Source: Desulfosporosinus nitroreducens
GTDB taxonomy: Bacteria; Bacillota; Desulfitobacteriia; Desulfitobacteriales; Desulfitobacteriaceae
Reading direction: 5' to 3'
Assembly: GCF_023897015.1 (NCBI RefSeq)
Contig: NZ_JAMHFY010000016.1
Location: forward strand, 1 to 64,000
Length of the DNA: 64,000 nt
Shown piece by piece: positions 63,260-64,000 of this stretch; position 1 is the stretch's first letter; every line of letters begins with the position of its first letter. Under the pieces are notes generated by a model, which made no database searches, was not told the origin of the DNA, and saw only the letters and a list, made by a program, of their open reading frames with translations. Position numbers and translations under genes: made by a program.

Positions 63260-64000
63260 TCACTCCTTTACCAAGAACTGTTCTGGATCATTTGCGCTGT
63301 ATTCATTAAGAGCAGGTTTACCCTCTTCACTGATACCGGATTCATGGTTATACATGACGTATACATCTTTCGTCATTTTACGGTTCAAGGCGCGGATGTC
63401 AACACCTTGTGGACATGCACGACTGCATGCACCGCAATCAACACATCGGCCAGCTAAGTGCATAACGCGGCCAGCTTGGAAAAGGAGATTTTCGGCACGA
63501 TTTACTCCGCCAGTGAGCCATCTTGGAGAATTGCAATCCACAAAGCATTCCTGACAATAGCATAAAGGACAAGCATTACGGCAGGCATAACAGCGAATGC
63601 ACTTGCTCATTTGCTCTTTGAAATATTCTTGGCGCTCGCTGTCAGATTTGCTTTCCAAGGCTTCTACGTCTGCAAAGGCAGCAGCTTCTTGAGATACTTC
63701 AATCGTATCGCCAATATGAAGGTCCTCCATGACAGGGTTAGGGTAACGGCAGGTTTGACAGGTAGCATCCTTTACTTCCGTAAAGAGATACTCTTTATCC
63801 CCTTCCATTCCTTTTACGGATATTTTACCGTCGCTGATACTAGCTTCGAGAATTTCTCCCACTTCAGCTCCGATTTTTCTTTGATCAATGACACCGTGAC
63901 AGGAAACTCCAATGATGTATAAGTCATCTCTGACAATTTGATTTTCTTGTAACAAGACTGCTAAAGCGCGACTGTCACACCCTTTGGCGACAATGGCTTT
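63260..64000 (-). CDS. Iron-sulfur subunit (FlxC-like), partial at window edge
   Basis: Coding continues in frame to base 64000 (KAIVAKGCDSRALAV before LLQENQ), so the start lies outside the window; a TTG at 63955 is not the real start. Two ferredoxin motifs are seen, CIRCYACRNACPLC with CQECFVDC, and CVDCGACSRACPQG. ATCQTCRYPNP is a further Cys pair. At least 246 aa. Ends one base before the FlxB-like ORF. Confidence 0.85.
   Translation of the reverse strand, partial: KAIVAKGCDSRALAVLLQENQIVRDDLYIIGVSCHGVIDQRKIGAEVGEILEASISDGKISVKGMEGDKEYLFTEVKDATCQTCRYPNPVMEDLHIGDTIEVSQEAAAFADVEALESKSDSERQEYFKEQMSKCIRCYACRNACPLCYCQECFVDCNSPRWLTGGVNRAENLLFQAGRVMHLAGRCVDCGACSRACPQGVDIRALNRKMTKDVYVMYNHESGISEEGKPALNEYSANDPEQFLVKE

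Overview
The window looks like chromosomal DNA of a strictly anaerobic, low-to-mid GC Firmicute of the Desulfosporosinus/Desulfitobacterium type. This is inferred from gene content: Flx/Hdr-type iron-sulfur electron-transfer genes, a short clostridial-style hybrid cluster protein, a UbiD decarboxylase, strong GGAGG ribosome sites, frequent GTG/TTG starts, and ORFs interrupted by TGA that look like selenoprotein genes. No rRNA, CRISPR array or complete insertion sequence was seen.

Layout. 0-4.5 kb: tyrosine recombinase, MocR regulator divergent from azlCD, a 51-nt perfect palindrome, tRNA-Leu and tRNA-Cys. 4.6-10 kb: ADP-ribosylglycohydrolase, a PadR/SEDS pair with a large operator, DUF1638 and split-barrel proteins, a Cys-rich Crp/Fnr regulator. 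10.2-18.1 kb: a ROK-controlled sugar ABC transporter plus polyol dehydrogenase and xylulokinase, best read as pentitol uptake and catabolism. 18.4-20.3 kb: arsR-acr3-arsC. 20.6-26.1 kb: SDR, SfsA, a DUF5714 protein whose real start lies upstream of an in-frame TGA, GNAT, DUF4317 and CGGC-like proteins. 26.3-31 kb: NapH-like membrane ferredoxin divergent from hcp, then an HdrBC-like fusion with its ferredoxin. 31-41 kb: SelO, a C39-like protein, a GntR/ABC operon, UbiD, HelD. 41-54 kb: mostly small, membrane and hypothetical genes, a holin-like toxin, YtxH, metallophosphoesterase, D-serine dehydratase, CBS protein. 54-60 kb: two more TGA-interrupted short genes, an ATP-grasp/methyltransferase pair, DegV, DUF3846. 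60-64 kb: a second HdrBC-like fusion in one operon with FlxA-, FlxB- and FlxC-like subunits, the last cut by the window edge.

The most notable result is a set of three genes that each contain one in-frame TGA followed at a nearly fixed distance by a small hairpin with a GGU loop, as expected of bacterial SECIS elements: a CC/Se-type small protein (55031-55351), a small Cys-rich protein (58369-58596) and an N-terminally extended DUF5714 protein (22413-23228). Standard gene calling would lose or truncate all three. The selenocysteine machinery (selA/B/C/D) is not in the window, so Sec insertion is inferred.

Functional themes: redox electron transfer (NapH-like protein, Hcp, ferredoxin, two HdrBC fusions, Flx subunits), nitrosative or arsenic stress, pentitol use, and many locally regulated small operons with recognisable operators.
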